Assembly (NCBI RefSeq): GCF_006716315.1
Contig: NZ_VFOV01000001.1
Coordinates: 974,501-1,038,500 of the forward strand
DNA: 64,000 nt
DNA from: Nocardioides albertanoniae
Lineage (GTDB): Bacteria > Actinomycetota > Actinomycetes > Propionibacteriales > Nocardioidaceae
Reading direction: 5' to 3'
Shown here: positions 9,098-17,177 of the stretch, piece after piece
Layout of the letters: the number at the start of each line of letters is the position of its first letter
Numbering within the stretch: the first letter of the stretch is position 1
The notes under the pieces: model-generated
What the model saw: only the letters and a program-made list of their open reading frames with translations
Database searches by the model: none
Told to the model about the DNA's origin: nothing
Made by a program: the position numbers and the translations under genes

Positions 9098-9996
9098 GAC
9101 AGCACCTCCTCGGCCTCGTGGCCGCGGCGACGGTGGCCCCACAGCTCCCACAGCAGCAGCGCGATCAGCGGGAAGCCGAAGATCCAGACGCGCGAGACCT
9201 TGGCTCCGGTCGCGGACTCCTCGGTGAGCAGCTTGGAGTCCCAGGTGGAGGCCTCGGTGGCGATCTCGGCAGGGTCCGTCGTCGTGCGATGCAACGACTC
9301 CAACCCCATCTGGGAGGCGATCTCACGCAGGTTGGCCAGGTCGATCTTGGAGCGGGCCTCCTGGCCCTCGCCGTCCTTGAGGTAGCCGTCCTGGGGGCGT
9401 TCGTCGTCCCAGGGCATCCGGCCGCCCTGCTCGGTGCCGTAGCCCAGCACCACTCCGCCCGCCGAGAGGTCGTTCACCTCGGAGAACGACTCCTGGTCGC
9501 CTCCGCCACGGGTGTTCTCCCCGTCGGAGGCGAACACGACGATCCGGCGTCGCTCGGGATAGCGCTCCCGGTCACGCTCGAGGGCGTCGACGACCTCCTC
9601 GCGCGGGGCATCGACGGAGGAGCCCGAGCCGTCGAAGGCACGCTCGGCGTAGAGACCGTCGACCCACGCGTCGAAGGCGGTGGTGTCGTAGGTGAACGGC
9701 ATCTCCGTGCGCACGACCTCGCCGCCGAAGGTGATCGCCCCGAATCGCACCGAGGGCAGCTCGGCGGAGAGCGCCTTGAGATCCTTCTTGAGCAGCGCCA
9801 TCCGAGACACGTCGCCCGGTCCGTCCTCGGCGACCATCGACCGGGTGCGGTCGACCACGACGAGCACGTCCAGGTCGGCCGTACGCATCTGCGACGGTGC
9901 CGCGCCCCAGGTCGGACGCGCCAGGACGACGACGGTGAGCAGCACGATCAGCACACGGCGGGCGATGGTGAGGATCTGCCAGGTCTTCGCGCTCAT
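9094..9996 (-). CDS. VWA-domain membrane protein (BatA/BatB-like), second copy
   Basis: An N-terminal membrane helix (ILTIARRVLIVLLTVVVLA) precedes a von Willebrand factor A domain, and a second helix lies near the C-terminus (VWIFGFPLIALLLWELWG). The metal site (MIDAS) reads DRTRS, a Ser-to-Thr change from the usual DxSxS, so metal binding may be altered. It forms a pair with the VWA gene before it. The ATG at 9996 is joined to that gene's stop as TGATG, with AAGGAG 8 bp before; a GTG one codon upstream is the alternative. The protein probably works with the MoxR ATPase of the operon. Confidence 0.82.
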   Translation of the reverse strand: MSAKTWQILTIARRVLIVLLTVVVLARPTWGAAPSQMRTADLDVLVVVDRTRSMVAEDGPGDVSRMALLKKDLKALSAELPSVRFGAITFGGEVVRTEMPFTYDTTAFDAWVDGLYAERAFDGSGSSVDAPREEVVDALERDRERYPERRRIVVFASDGENTRGGGDQESFSEVNDLSAGGVVLGYGTEQGGRMPWDDERPQDGYLKDGEGQEARSKIDLANLREIASQMGLESLHRTTTDPAEIATEASTWDSKLLTEESATGAKVSRVWIFGFPLIALLLWELWGHRRRGHEAEEVLS

Positions 9997-11054
9997 CACA
10001 CCCGCTCCTTCGGGCGGGCCATCGGCGGTCGAGCCTGCCGAGACCAGGCCGTCGGCGAGAGGCCGCCGGAGCGGAAGAGGGCGTAGAGCCAGCCGCCGAG
10101 GAGCATGAGCACCCCGAGCACGATCGTCGCGATCGGCCAGCCGGGGGCGTCACGCACCTGATACTTGGGCGGCTCGACGACCTCGTCGGCGGAGAGCTTG
10201 TCGATGCCCGCCAGGATCGACTCGATCGAGCCGTCGTCGCCGAGCAGGGAGAAGGTGCCGCCGGTGTCGGTCACGGCCTGCTCGAAGCTGGCGCGCTTGT
10301 CCTCCTGGAAGCTGAGGTCGGAGGAGCCGATGCCGAAGAGCTGCACGTCGCGCTCGCTGGCGAACTTGGTGGCCTCGGGCAGCGAGTAGACCGGTGGGCC
10401 GCCCTGCGGGTCGTTGTCGGAGGCGACGATGACGGCCCGGCCGCGCTCGGAGTTGGACATGTCGAACCGCTTCACGCAGGAGACGATGCCGTCGCTGATC
10501 AGCGAGGCGCGCTCCTTGCCGAGATAGGTGCCGGCGACGTACTCCTGGTCGCCGAGGGCGAAGGCACGGCCCGCGCGGCCGAGCTCGTCCTGCACCCAGC
10601 CGTAGTCGTCGGTGAGCGGGAAGACGGTGACCGCGGCGTCGCTCCACAGCACCAGGCTGACCCGCTCGCCGTCGAGGCCGTCGACGAGCTGGGAGTAGGC
10701 CTGGGTGACCTGGGTGTCCTCGTCGAACATCGAGGTCGAGGCGTCGAGGCAGAGCACGATGTCGCGGGTGGAGTAGCGGTGCTGGCTGACGTCGGTGGCC
10801 TGCGGGCGGGCGATCAGCCAGATGCAGCCGATGACGGCGAGGGCGACTGCCGCGGTCTGCCACCAGGAGAGCCACCGCTGCTGGGTCGCGAGCTCGCGGA
10901 AACGGGGGAGCCGTCGCAGCCGCTCGGTGTGAGCGACCAGCACCGCATCGACGGGACGGCGGTGCACCCGATCCGCCCAGACGACGATCGCCACGGCCGC
11001 GGCGATCGTGATGACGAGCACGATGACGCCGATCAGGGGCCACTTCAGGTCCAT
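9996..11054 (-). CDS. VWA-domain membrane protein (BatA/BatB-like), first copy
   Basis: Two membrane helices near the N-terminus (residues ~6-26 and ~68-84) come before a VWA domain with a normal MIDAS motif, DASTS. A C-terminal helix (IATIVLGVLMLLGGWLYALF) ends the protein. This is the architecture of Bat-type proteins that pair with MoxR AAA+ ATPases. The ATG overlaps the previous gene by 10 bp. An open frame runs further upstream, but that region is explained by the DUF4381-like gene. Confidence 0.83.
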   Translation of the reverse strand: MDLKWPLIGVIVLVITIAAAVAIVVWADRVHRRPVDAVLVAHTERLRRLPRFRELATQQRWLSWWQTAAVALAVIGCIWLIARPQATDVSQHRYSTRDIVLCLDASTSMFDEDTQVTQAYSQLVDGLDGERVSLVLWSDAAVTVFPLTDDYGWVQDELGRAGRAFALGDQEYVAGTYLGKERASLISDGIVSCVKRFDMSNSERGRAVIVASDNDPQGGPPVYSLPEATKFASERDVQLFGIGSSDLSFQEDKRASFEQAVTDTGGTFSLLGDDGSIESILAGIDKLSADEVVEPPKYQVRDAPGWPIATIVLGVLMLLGGWLYALFRSGGLSPTAWSRQARPPMARPKERV

Positions 11055-11548
11055 GACGTCACCACCTGCCGAGCCCGGCCGAGCGCCTCGGGGAAACGGT
11101 CGGCCGCCCGGCCCTCCTCGTCGGAGGCGAAGGCGGGCGGGTACATCACCTCGACGGCCATCGCCAGCGGACGGGTGCGGGGGTCGCTGCGTACGCTCGC
11201 CCTCAGGTCGGCGAGCACCATCTTGTCGGCCGGCACCTGGCTGACCTCGGCGACGTAGTCGCGCACCGTACGGCTCAGGTGCTGATGCCCGACCCGCGCC
11301 GGTAGGTCGCCGCGGCTCACCGCGCGCTCGATCCGGTCGATCTCGGCCAGGTGCTCGGCTCGTACGTCGCGCGCCGGCGGCACCCACGGCGTCTCGACCT
11401 CGACGGTCGGCTTCGGCCGGCGGGTCAGCACGATGACCGCCAGGTAGTAGAGCACCACGGCGGCCAGCAGCGCGAGCGCGAGCACCAGCCACCACCCCGA
11501 GTGGGCGATCGGCTGCTGGAACTCCTCCGGGACCTCAGCGCCGCGCAT
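11045..11548 (-). CDS. Single-pass membrane protein of the MoxR/VWA operon (DUF4381-like)
   Basis: After a short N-terminus (EVPEEFQQPIAHSGWW) there is one membrane helix (~residues 17-38), then a cytoplasmic domain of ~125 residues with IDRIERAVSRGDLPA and a helical C-terminus. The size, topology and position between the DUF58 and VWA genes fit the DUF4381-like member of Bat operons. This assignment rests mainly on context. The ATG chosen overlaps the DUF58 gene by 14 bp. Confidence 0.65.
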   Translation of the reverse strand: MRGAEVPEEFQQPIAHSGWWLVLALALLAAVVLYYLAVIVLTRRPKPTVEVETPWVPPARDVRAEHLAEIDRIERAVSRGDLPARVGHQHLSRTVRDYVAEVSQVPADKMVLADLRASVRSDPRTRPLAMAVEVMYPPAFASDEEGRAADRFPEALGRARQVVTSWT

Positions 11549-12422
11549 GCCGGTGCCTCTCCAGCAGGTGGAAGATCGCGCCGATGGCGGTGGAGTCGTC
11601 GCGGACGCGCTGGTAGGCGATGCCGAGACGGTCGAGGCTGCCGCGCAGGCCGTGCTCCTCGGTGGCGGCCAGCTCTGCGTACTGCGCCTGGAGGACGGCA
11701 TCGCCGCTGAGCCAGCCGGGCAGGGCGGCGACCGTGTCGACGTCGACCGTCGGCCCGCTGCCGGTCACGGCGGCCGTCGGGTCGAGATCGTCGATGCCGG
11801 CGACGAGCACCTCGTGCTGCACGGTGAGGCGTCGCAGCACGGTGGCCATCTCCTCGCTGAGCTCGTGCTCGTCGGTGACGACGAGCAGGATCGCCCGGCG
11901 GCGTACGTTGGCGGCGATGTGGCGCAGCACCGCGACGATGTCGGCCTCGGCCGCGTCGACGCTGGTGGCGTCGTGGGCCAGCCCCAGCGCACGCTCGAGC
12001 GCGATCTCGGTGTCGGCGGGCTTGGTGAGCTTCTGCACGCTCGAGTCACCGTAGGCGACCGCGACCTTGTCGCCGTGGCGCACGCCCAGCCAGCCGACGA
12101 GCCCGGCGGTGAAGATGGCCAGGTCGCGTTTGGTCGTGGTGCCGGTCGCCTGGGCGGCCATGCTCCGGCCGGTGGAGATCGCCAGCAGCACCAGGTGCTG
12201 CCGCTCGGCGGCGAACCGCTTGACCAGCAGGGTGCGCGAGCGGGCGGTCGCCTTCCAGTCGATGTCCTTCACGTCGTCGCCGGGCACGTAGCCGCGAAGG
12301 TCGTGGAAGTCCATGCTCCTGCCCGTCTGCAGCGACGCGTACTCACCGTCGAGCAGACCCACCACCTTACGGTGGGCGTGGATCATCAGCCGCGTGCGGA
12401 TCCGGGGGAGATAGGTCGCCAT
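11535..12422 (-). CDS. DUF58 protein of the MoxR/VWA operon
   Basis: The DUF58 hallmark is present (GRSMDFHDLRGYVPGDDVKD, then IDWKATARS). DUF58 proteins have a VWA-like fold and are encoded next to MoxR ATPases, probably as their partners or substrates. There are no clear membrane helices, unlike the second DUF58 protein in this window. The ATG at 12422 lies 19 bp after the MoxR stop; the open frame before it overlaps MoxR and has no sensible start. Length is 295 residues. Confidence 0.88.
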   Translation of the reverse strand: MATYLPRIRTRLMIHAHRKVVGLLDGEYASLQTGRSMDFHDLRGYVPGDDVKDIDWKATARSRTLLVKRFAAERQHLVLLAISTGRSMAAQATGTTTKRDLAIFTAGLVGWLGVRHGDKVAVAYGDSSVQKLTKPADTEIALERALGLAHDATSVDAAEADIVAVLRHIAANVRRRAILLVVTDEHELSEEMATVLRRLTVQHEVLVAGIDDLDPTAAVTGSGPTVDVDTVAALPGWLSGDAVLQAQYAELAATEEHGLRGSLDRLGIAYQRVRDDSTAIGAIFHLLERHRHARR

Positions 12423-12441
12423 GTCGTGTGTCTCGGCCAGG

Positions 12442-13455
12442 TCAGGGGCTCGGCACCGCGCGGACCAGCGCGTCGACCAGCATCTCGGGCTGGACCTTCT
12501 CGGCCAGGGCCTCGAAGCTGAGGTGGAGCCGGTGACGCAGGATGCTGTGGCGCAGCTCGCGGACGTCTTCGGGGGTGACGTAGGAGCGCCCGAGCAGCAG
12601 CGCCGCCGCACGGGAAGCCTGCAGGAAGGCGATCGAGGCGCGCGGTGACGCGCCGATCTCGACGTAGGAGCCCATCTGCGGCCCGAGCAGCTTGTCGGCG
12701 TTGCGGGTGGCCTGCACGAGGGCGACGATGTAGCGCTTGATCGCCGGGTCGACGTAGACCCGCTTGGTGAGCTCCTGCAGCCAGATCACGTCGTCGGGGG
12801 AGGCCACCGGTGCGGTGTCGTCGTGGTCGGGGCCGAGGGTGCCGGCCTCGATGCGCTCCAGCACGACGAGCTCCTCGCCGTCGCTGGGATAGTTGACGAT
12901 CTCCTTGAGCAGGAACCGGTCCATCTGTGCGTGGGGGAGGACGTAGGTGCCCTCCTCCTCGATCGGGTTCTGCGTGGCGAGCACCATGAACGGGCGCGGC
13001 AGCGGATGGATGTGGCCGGCGATCGAGGTCTGGCGCTCCTGCATCGCCTCGAGCATGGCGCTCTGCGTCTTGGCCGAGGAGCGGTTGATCTCGTCGAGGA
13101 GCACGAAGTTGGCGTGCACGGGGCCCAGCTGGGTCTCGAACTCGTGGTTGCGCTGGTCGTAGACCTGGGTGCCGATGATGTCGCTGGGCAGCAGGTCGGG
13201 GGTGCACTGGATGCGGGAGAACTGCGCCTTGACCGTCTGGCTCAGGGTGGAGGCGGCGAGCGTCTTAGCCAGCCCGGGCACGCTCTCCAGCAGCACGTGA
13301 CCCTCGGAGAGAAGCGCGATCAACAGCGCGGTGCGCAGCCGCTCCTGCCCGACGACTCGGCTGCTGAAGGCGTTGCTGACCCGCCCGACGATCTCCTTCG
13401 CCCTCGCGAGGTCTTCGGCGGTCGGCGGGGCGAGGGGTGGTGCTGTCGTGGTCAA
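12442..13455 (-). CDS. MoxR-family AAA+ ATPase
   Basis: It has a MoxR-type Walker A variant (ESVPGLAKT), a Walker B / sensor region (VLLDEINRSSAKTQSAMLEA), and ATQNPIEEEGTY, all diagnostic of the family. MoxR ATPases act as chaperone-like remodelers for VWA proteins. It is the first gene of a six-gene minus-strand operon with DUF58, a membrane protein, two VWA proteins and a TPR protein. This set resembles the MoxR1 locus of mycobacteria. Length is 337 residues. Confidence 0.93.
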   Translation of the reverse strand: MTTTAPPLAPPTAEDLARAKEIVGRVSNAFSSRVVGQERLRTALLIALLSEGHVLLESVPGLAKTLAASTLSQTVKAQFSRIQCTPDLLPSDIIGTQVYDQRNHEFETQLGPVHANFVLLDEINRSSAKTQSAMLEAMQERQTSIAGHIHPLPRPFMVLATQNPIEEEGTYVLPHAQMDRFLLKEIVNYPSDGEELVVLERIEAGTLGPDHDDTAPVASPDDVIWLQELTKRVYVDPAIKRYIVALVQATRNADKLLGPQMGSYVEIGASPRASIAFLQASRAAALLLGRSYVTPEDVRELRHSILRHRLHLSFEALAEKVQPEMLVDALVRAVPSP

Positions 13456-13559
13456 GGCGGCTCCAAGGCTTCGGCTGGCGGTCCCATCCTTTCCTACCAG
13501 CGTACGGAACGCATCCGGGCCCCGCCTCCGGACGGTGGACCGCCCGCTGGTCGCCGGGA

Positions 13560-14171
13560 TCAGAAGACGTTGCGAGGCCGGAACTGGACCGAGATCCGCG
13601 GGCCGGCGGAGGAGACCTTGGGGATGGCGTGCTCCCAGGTGCGCTGGCAGGAGCCACCCATCACGACGAGGTCACCGTGGCCCATCTCCACGCTCATCCC
13701 CTTGCCGCCACCATGAGGTCGCAGCGCGAGCCGGCGCGGATCTCCGACCGAGACGATCGCGACCATCGTGTCGTTGGTGCGGCCGCGGCCGATCTTGTCG
13801 CCGTGCCAGGCGACCGAGTCGTTGCCGTTGCGGTAGTAGCAGCAGCCGGCAGTCACGAACGGCTCGCCCAGCTCGGGCAGATAGTGGGCGGTGAGCCGGC
13901 CACGGGCTTCGGCCAGGCGGGGGTGGGGGAGCGGATCACCCTGCATGTAGGTGTGCAGCAGGCGCGGCACCTCCACGACGCGGTCATACATCTGACGGGT
14001 CTCCTCGTGCCACGGGACCTCGCTGACCAGCGTCTCGAAGACGTCGTCGGGTTCGGGCAGCCAGCCGCGGGCGATGTCGACCCAGGCACCGCGGTCGAGG
14101 TGGAGCCGCTCGTAGGCAGGCTCGGTGGTCTCGTCGTCGGCGGGCGCGAAGAGTGTTCCCTGGAAGTCCAC
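13560..14171 (-). CDS. AlkB-like 2-oxoglutarate/Fe(II) dioxygenase (DNA dealkylation)
   Basis: The iron ligands are visible as WHGD (HxD) and the distal histidine in RTWEHAIPKV, with the 2-oxoglutarate arginine in GPRISVQFR. RRLALRPHGG and the short WHGDKIG loop match AlkB homologs that repair alkylated bases. The start is uncertain. A GTG at 14198 would lie inside the SOS box. The GTG at 14171 begins VDFQGTLF and falls 6 bp after a TACACT -10 box, so it fits a leaderless mRNA; it is preferred. Confidence 0.88.
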   Translation of the reverse strand: MDFQGTLFAPADDETTEPAYERLHLDRGAWVDIARGWLPEPDDVFETLVSEVPWHEETRQMYDRVVEVPRLLHTYMQGDPLPHPRLAEARGRLTAHYLPELGEPFVTAGCCYYRNGNDSVAWHGDKIGRGRTNDTMVAIVSVGDPRRLALRPHGGGKGMSVEMGHGDLVVMGGSCQRTWEHAIPKVSSAGPRISVQFRPRNVF

Positions 14172-14177
14172 TCCTGC

Positions 14178-14206
14178 AGTGTACTCGTTATCGAACACTT
14201 GTTCTA
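14178..14206 (-). promoter_or_regulatory. SOS (LexA) box and -10 element of the AlkB-like gene
   Basis: TCGAACACTTGTTCTA (14191-14206) matches the actinobacterial LexA box TCGAAC-N4-GTTCGA at 11 of 12 fixed bases. On the minus strand TACACT (14183-14178) fits the TANNNT -10 pattern and sits 6 bp before the GTG start. LexA binding here would cover the -35/spacer region. Confidence 0.65.
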
Positions 14207-14287
14207 GTGAATCGAGCGGTTTCGGTTTCGTTGCAGCCGAACTGCCTCATCTCGTTGCAATGTCACAACTTGACCAAACCTGGGGCA

Positions 14288-14321
14288 TACGCCGGACGTA
14301 CGCCGGAAGGACACCTACGCT
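14288..14321 (+). promoter_or_regulatory. Tandem 9-bp repeat and -10 box before the GntR gene
   Basis: TACGCCGGA occurs at 14288-14296 and 14299-14307, spaced 11 bp, about one helical turn. TACGCT at 14316-14321 lies 8 bp before the ATG and could be the -10 of a leaderless mRNA. The repeats may be an operator for the GntR protein, but they do not match the usual palindromic GntR site. Confidence 0.35.
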
Positions 14322-14329
14322 CTGCTTTC

Positions 14330-15043
14330 ATGGTGCGGTCGGTCGCGGGTGAGCGCTCGCTCAAGCACGTCCAGATCCGGGAGTACGTCCGAGAGCTGCT
14401 CGCCGGTGAGCAGCCGGGGGCTTCGGCGCCGTCCGAGCGCGACCTGGTGCAGAAGTTCAGCGTCGCGCGGGCGACGGTGAGGCAGGCGCTCGACGCGCTC
14501 GTCGCCGACGGTCTGCTGGTGCGGATCCCGGGGCGGGGCACCTTCGTGGCCCGGCCGCCGCGGATGGCGAGCGCCGTGATGGGCTTCAGCGAGGAGATGG
14601 CTCGCCGAGGGATGCACGCGAGCTCGGAGACGCTGATGCTCAAACGCGAGAAGGCCGGCCCCACCATCGCGCGTTGGCTGAGCGTGAGCCCGGGGACGTC
14701 CGTGGTCCACTGGCGCCGGCTGCGCAGCGGCGATGGCGTGCCGATCTGCATCGAGGACGTCTACCTCGACGAGGCGATCGTGCCCGGGCTGCTCGAACGC
14801 ACCGCGCCCACGAGCCTCTATGCCGAGCTGGCCAGCCGCGAGATGCGCCCGACGTGGGTCGACGACACCTTCCGTGCCGACGTGGCCAACATCGAGGAGG
14901 CCACCCTGCTCGGCCTCTCGGTCGGTGTGCCGGTCCTCCGCAGGCAGCGGAGGTCGGTCGCCAGCGACCGCTACGTCGAGATGTGCCGCTCGGTCTACCG
15001 CGCCGACCGGTATGCGCTGCACCTGCAGCTCGGGCCGTCCTGA
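14330..15043 (+). CDS. GntR-family regulator, HutC/UTRA type
   Basis: A winged-helix domain fills residues ~8-75 (PSERDLVQKFSVARATVRQA, then LLVRIPGRGTFVA), followed by a UTRA ligand-binding domain (~95-235, with SLYAELASREMRPTWVDDTF). HutC-type regulators sense small metabolites; the ligand is not evident and no transporter or enzyme sits beside it. The ATG at 14330 gives a normal 237-residue protein. The open frame upstream of it overlaps the AlkB promoter and was rejected. Confidence 0.9.
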   Translation: MVRSVAGERSLKHVQIREYVRELLAGEQPGASAPSERDLVQKFSVARATVRQALDALVADGLLVRIPGRGTFVARPPRMASAVMGFSEEMARRGMHASSETLMLKREKAGPTIARWLSVSPGTSVVHWRRLRSGDGVPICIEDVYLDEAIVPGLLERTAPTSLYAELASREMRPTWVDDTFRADVANIEEATLLGLSVGVPVLRRQRRSVASDRYVEMCRSVYRADRYALHLQLGPS

Positions 15044-15044
15044 C

Positions 15045-15404
15045 TCAGAGGTCGCCCAGCGACGCGACCGCGTCGCCGCTCTCCTCGCAGATCCAGATCG
15101 GGTCCGGCCCGCCGAGGTCGGGGGTGATGTGGAGCGAGTGCACCGGCGCCTCCGGCGGGCACGAGACGCACACCGGCCAGCGTGCCGACCTGTCTGAGTC
15201 GAAGAGCAGGTCCTGCACGTCCTGGGCGACCAGCCCGGCGACGTACGCCTTGCCCTCGGGCCACTGCTCGACCCACCAGCCCCGCTGGGTCATGGCGTCC
15301 TCGAGGGCGGAGACGGCGGCTGCACCTGCGAGTCCACGGGCCTCCAGGTCGTGGAGGACCTTCGCCCGAGCATCGAACAGCACTGTCGTGTTCATCGAGG
15401 CCAT
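15045..15404 (-). CDS. Hypothetical protein, ~119 residues
   Basis: No known family is recognised. The protein has a helical N-terminal half (DARAKVLHDLEARGLAGAAA, then ALEDAMTQRGWWVEQWP) and a C-terminal half with a lone CxxC (CVSCPP) and WICEESGDAV, which might hold a metal. It converges on the GntR gene, with the two stops nearly touching. ATG 15404 (MASMNTT) and ATG 15395 are both possible starts. Neither has a clear ribosome site. Confidence 0.6.
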   Translation of the reverse strand: MASMNTTVLFDARAKVLHDLEARGLAGAAAVSALEDAMTQRGWWVEQWPEGKAYVAGLVAQDVQDLLFDSDRSARWPVCVSCPPEAPVHSLHITPDLGGPDPIWICEESGDAVASLGDL

Positions 15405-15456
15405 TGTTGCCGACGGATCAAGCCCGCGGTAGCGGTGCGCAGGGTATGAAGGGGTC

Positions 15457-15714
15457 GTGATCCTCATCGACCCGCCGAACGTACCCAGCCGTGGCCGGAT
15501 GTGGTCGCACCTCGCCAGCGACACCTCCTACGACGAGCTGCATGCCTTCGCCGGCCGTGTCGGAGTGCCGCCGCGCGGTTTCGACCGAGACCACTACGAC
15601 GTACCGGCGGAGGCCTACGACGACATGATCTCTGCCGGTGCCGTCGCCGTCTCCTCCCGCGACCTCGTCTCCGCCCTCATCGCCGCCGGCCTCCGCCGTC
15701 GCAAACCCCGCTAG
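15457..15714 (+). CDS. DUF4031-family small protein
   Basis: The 85-residue protein begins ILIDPPNVPSRGRMWSHLAS and contains the conserved FAGRVGVPPRGFDRDHYDVP, both typical of DUF4031 proteins. Function is unknown; it is probably cytoplasmic. The GTG start follows GAAGGGG. Its stop codon is immediately followed by the first unit of a 21-bp repeat array shared with the convergent MFS gene. Confidence 0.85.
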   Translation: MILIDPPNVPSRGRMWSHLASDTSYDELHAFAGRVGVPPRGFDRDHYDVPAEAYDDMISAGAVAVSSRDLVSALIAAGLRRRKPR

Positions 15715-15869
15715 CCGAGAAGTCACCCCTGCAGGTCGAGAGGTCAGGTCTGCAGGTTGAGAAGTCGGGTCTGCAGGTCGAGAAGTCACCCCGTGACGTC
15801 TCGGCCTGCAGGAATGACGCTTGGGCCTGCAGGAGTGACTACTCGGCCTGCAGGCCTGACGCTTCGGGG
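15715..15869. repeat. 21-bp repeat array, three copies forward and three inverted
   Basis: CTGCAGG cores lie at 15729, 15750 and 15771, then in inverted units at 15806, 15827 and 15848, each exactly 21 bp apart. The consensus unit reads roughly GACTTCTCGRCCTGCAGG plus three variable bases. The two halves meet at GTCACCCCGTGAC, so the array can form a large hairpin. It fills the gap between convergent genes and supplies the last codons of the MFS gene (SGLQAE). The same unit recurs at 33185-33266 and 55220-55252. Confidence 0.85.
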
Positions 15870-17119
15870 TAGGGCTTCGAGATGCGACGGGTGGTGAGCC
15901 AGATCGCTGTCGAGATCAGCAGGCCGAGGCCGCCGCCGAGGAGGAAGCCGCCCTGCCAGCCGATCATGTCGATGGCGAAACCGGCGGCAGGGGCGCCGAC
16001 GGCGCTGCCGAGGGTGATGGCCGAGCCGTGCCAGCCCATCACCTCGCCGCGTACGGACGAGGAGACCCGGCTGGTGATCGCCTCGAGCGCGGCGGTCAGG
16101 GTCGGTGCGCAGAAGAACCCGCTGACCAGCAGCAGCGCTGCGAACGAGATCGGTTCCGGGGCGATGGCGGCGAGCATCGTCGTCGCCCCCAGCAGCACCA
16201 GCATCATCGCGGCCGACGGATGGCTGTTGAGCGCACCGTAGATCAGCGCGCCGAGCAGCGACCCCAGGGCCCAGACCGCCATCACCAGGCCGAGATAGGT
16301 GGTCCGGTCGAAGTCTCGCATCGCGGCGACGGTGCCGAGATCCTCGGCGACGAGGATGAGCGAGGCGGCGAAGGTGCCGGCGAGGAGGAGCACGACGCCG
16401 GGGCTGACCCAGGTGGGCAGCCTCCAGCGCCGGGACGAGGGCTCGGCGGCGCCGCCGTCGGCGGTGGCCACGGCGGCGGGGATGGCCGCCGCGACGGCAG
16501 GTACGGAGGCGGTCGCCTCGGCAGGGTCGACGCTCTCGCTCTCCGTGATCGCCGGGTTGAGCAGCCAGAGCCCGACGGCTGCCACGATCCCGAGCCACTG
16601 GCTCAGCATCAGCGCCCACGAGGTGCCCAGGTAGCTCGCGCCGAGCACCCCGATCAGCGGCCCTGTCATGAAGCACAGCTCGGTCATGACCGCATCGGCG
16701 CTGAGCGCGGCGGTGCGCTTGCCGGGGCCGACCGAGCGGATCATCACCTGCCGCACGACGGAGAAGGACGGCACGGTGAACAGGCCGGCCACGGCGACCA
16801 GCGCGAGCAGCGGAAGGTAGCCGACCCACGGCGCCACCGACCACGCGATCGGGAGCACGGCCAACGGCAGCAGGAGCGTACGCCGCAGGCCGAGCCGGTC
16901 GAGCAGCCGACCGAGCCACGGCGCGGAGATCGCCATCGCGATCGCGAGCACGGTCGAGACCAGGCCGGCCTCGGCGTAGGAGCGGTCGAGCGGGCCGACC
17001 ACGTGCAGGGTCACGATCACCGCCGACGCCGGCATCGGCAGGCGCAGGAACAGACCCAGCACGAGGATGCGGCGAACATCGGGAATCCGCCACAGCTCGG
17101 CGTACGTCTGGAAGCTCAC
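15839..17119 (-). CDS. MFS transporter, probable drug/metabolite exporter
   Basis: Twelve hydrophobic segments can be traced, with a charged central loop after the sixth (ESVDPAEATASVPAVAAAIP region). The loop APWLGRLLDRLGLRR between helices 2 and 3 is the MFS signature, and GEVMGWHGSAITLGSAVGAP occurs late. The substrate is unknown. The last residues (SGLQAE) are encoded by the 21-bp repeat, so its original C-terminus may have been shorter or different. The GTG start has only a weak ribosome site. Confidence 0.85.
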   Translation of the reverse strand: MSFQTYAELWRIPDVRRILVLGLFLRLPMPASAVIVTLHVVGPLDRSYAEAGLVSTVLAIAMAISAPWLGRLLDRLGLRRTLLLPLAVLPIAWSVAPWVGYLPLLALVAVAGLFTVPSFSVVRQVMIRSVGPGKRTAALSADAVMTELCFMTGPLIGVLGASYLGTSWALMLSQWLGIVAAVGLWLLNPAITESESVDPAEATASVPAVAAAIPAAVATADGGAAEPSSRRWRLPTWVSPGVVLLLAGTFAASLILVAEDLGTVAAMRDFDRTTYLGLVMAVWALGSLLGALIYGALNSHPSAAMMLVLLGATTMLAAIAPEPISFAALLLVSGFFCAPTLTAALEAITSRVSSSVRGEVMGWHGSAITLGSAVGAPAAGFAIDMIGWQGGFLLGGGLGLLISTAIWLTTRRISKPYPEASGLQAE

Positions 17120-17177
17120 CGCCAGATTCTGTCACCGGCGATCGGCCCGCCACCAATCGTTATCGATCAGGTGACAG

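Noticed and set aside
14172..14198. GTG 14198 as the AlkB start
   Set aside because: It lies inside the SOS box and upstream of the likely -10, and adds residues not expected at the family start.
14153..14329. N-terminal extension of the GntR protein
   Set aside because: It would run through the AlkB promoter and SOS box and has no family similarity; ATG 14330 gives a normal length.
15715..15869. CRISPR array
   Set aside because: The 21-bp repeats are tandem with no unique spacers, flip orientation in the middle, and no cas gene is near.
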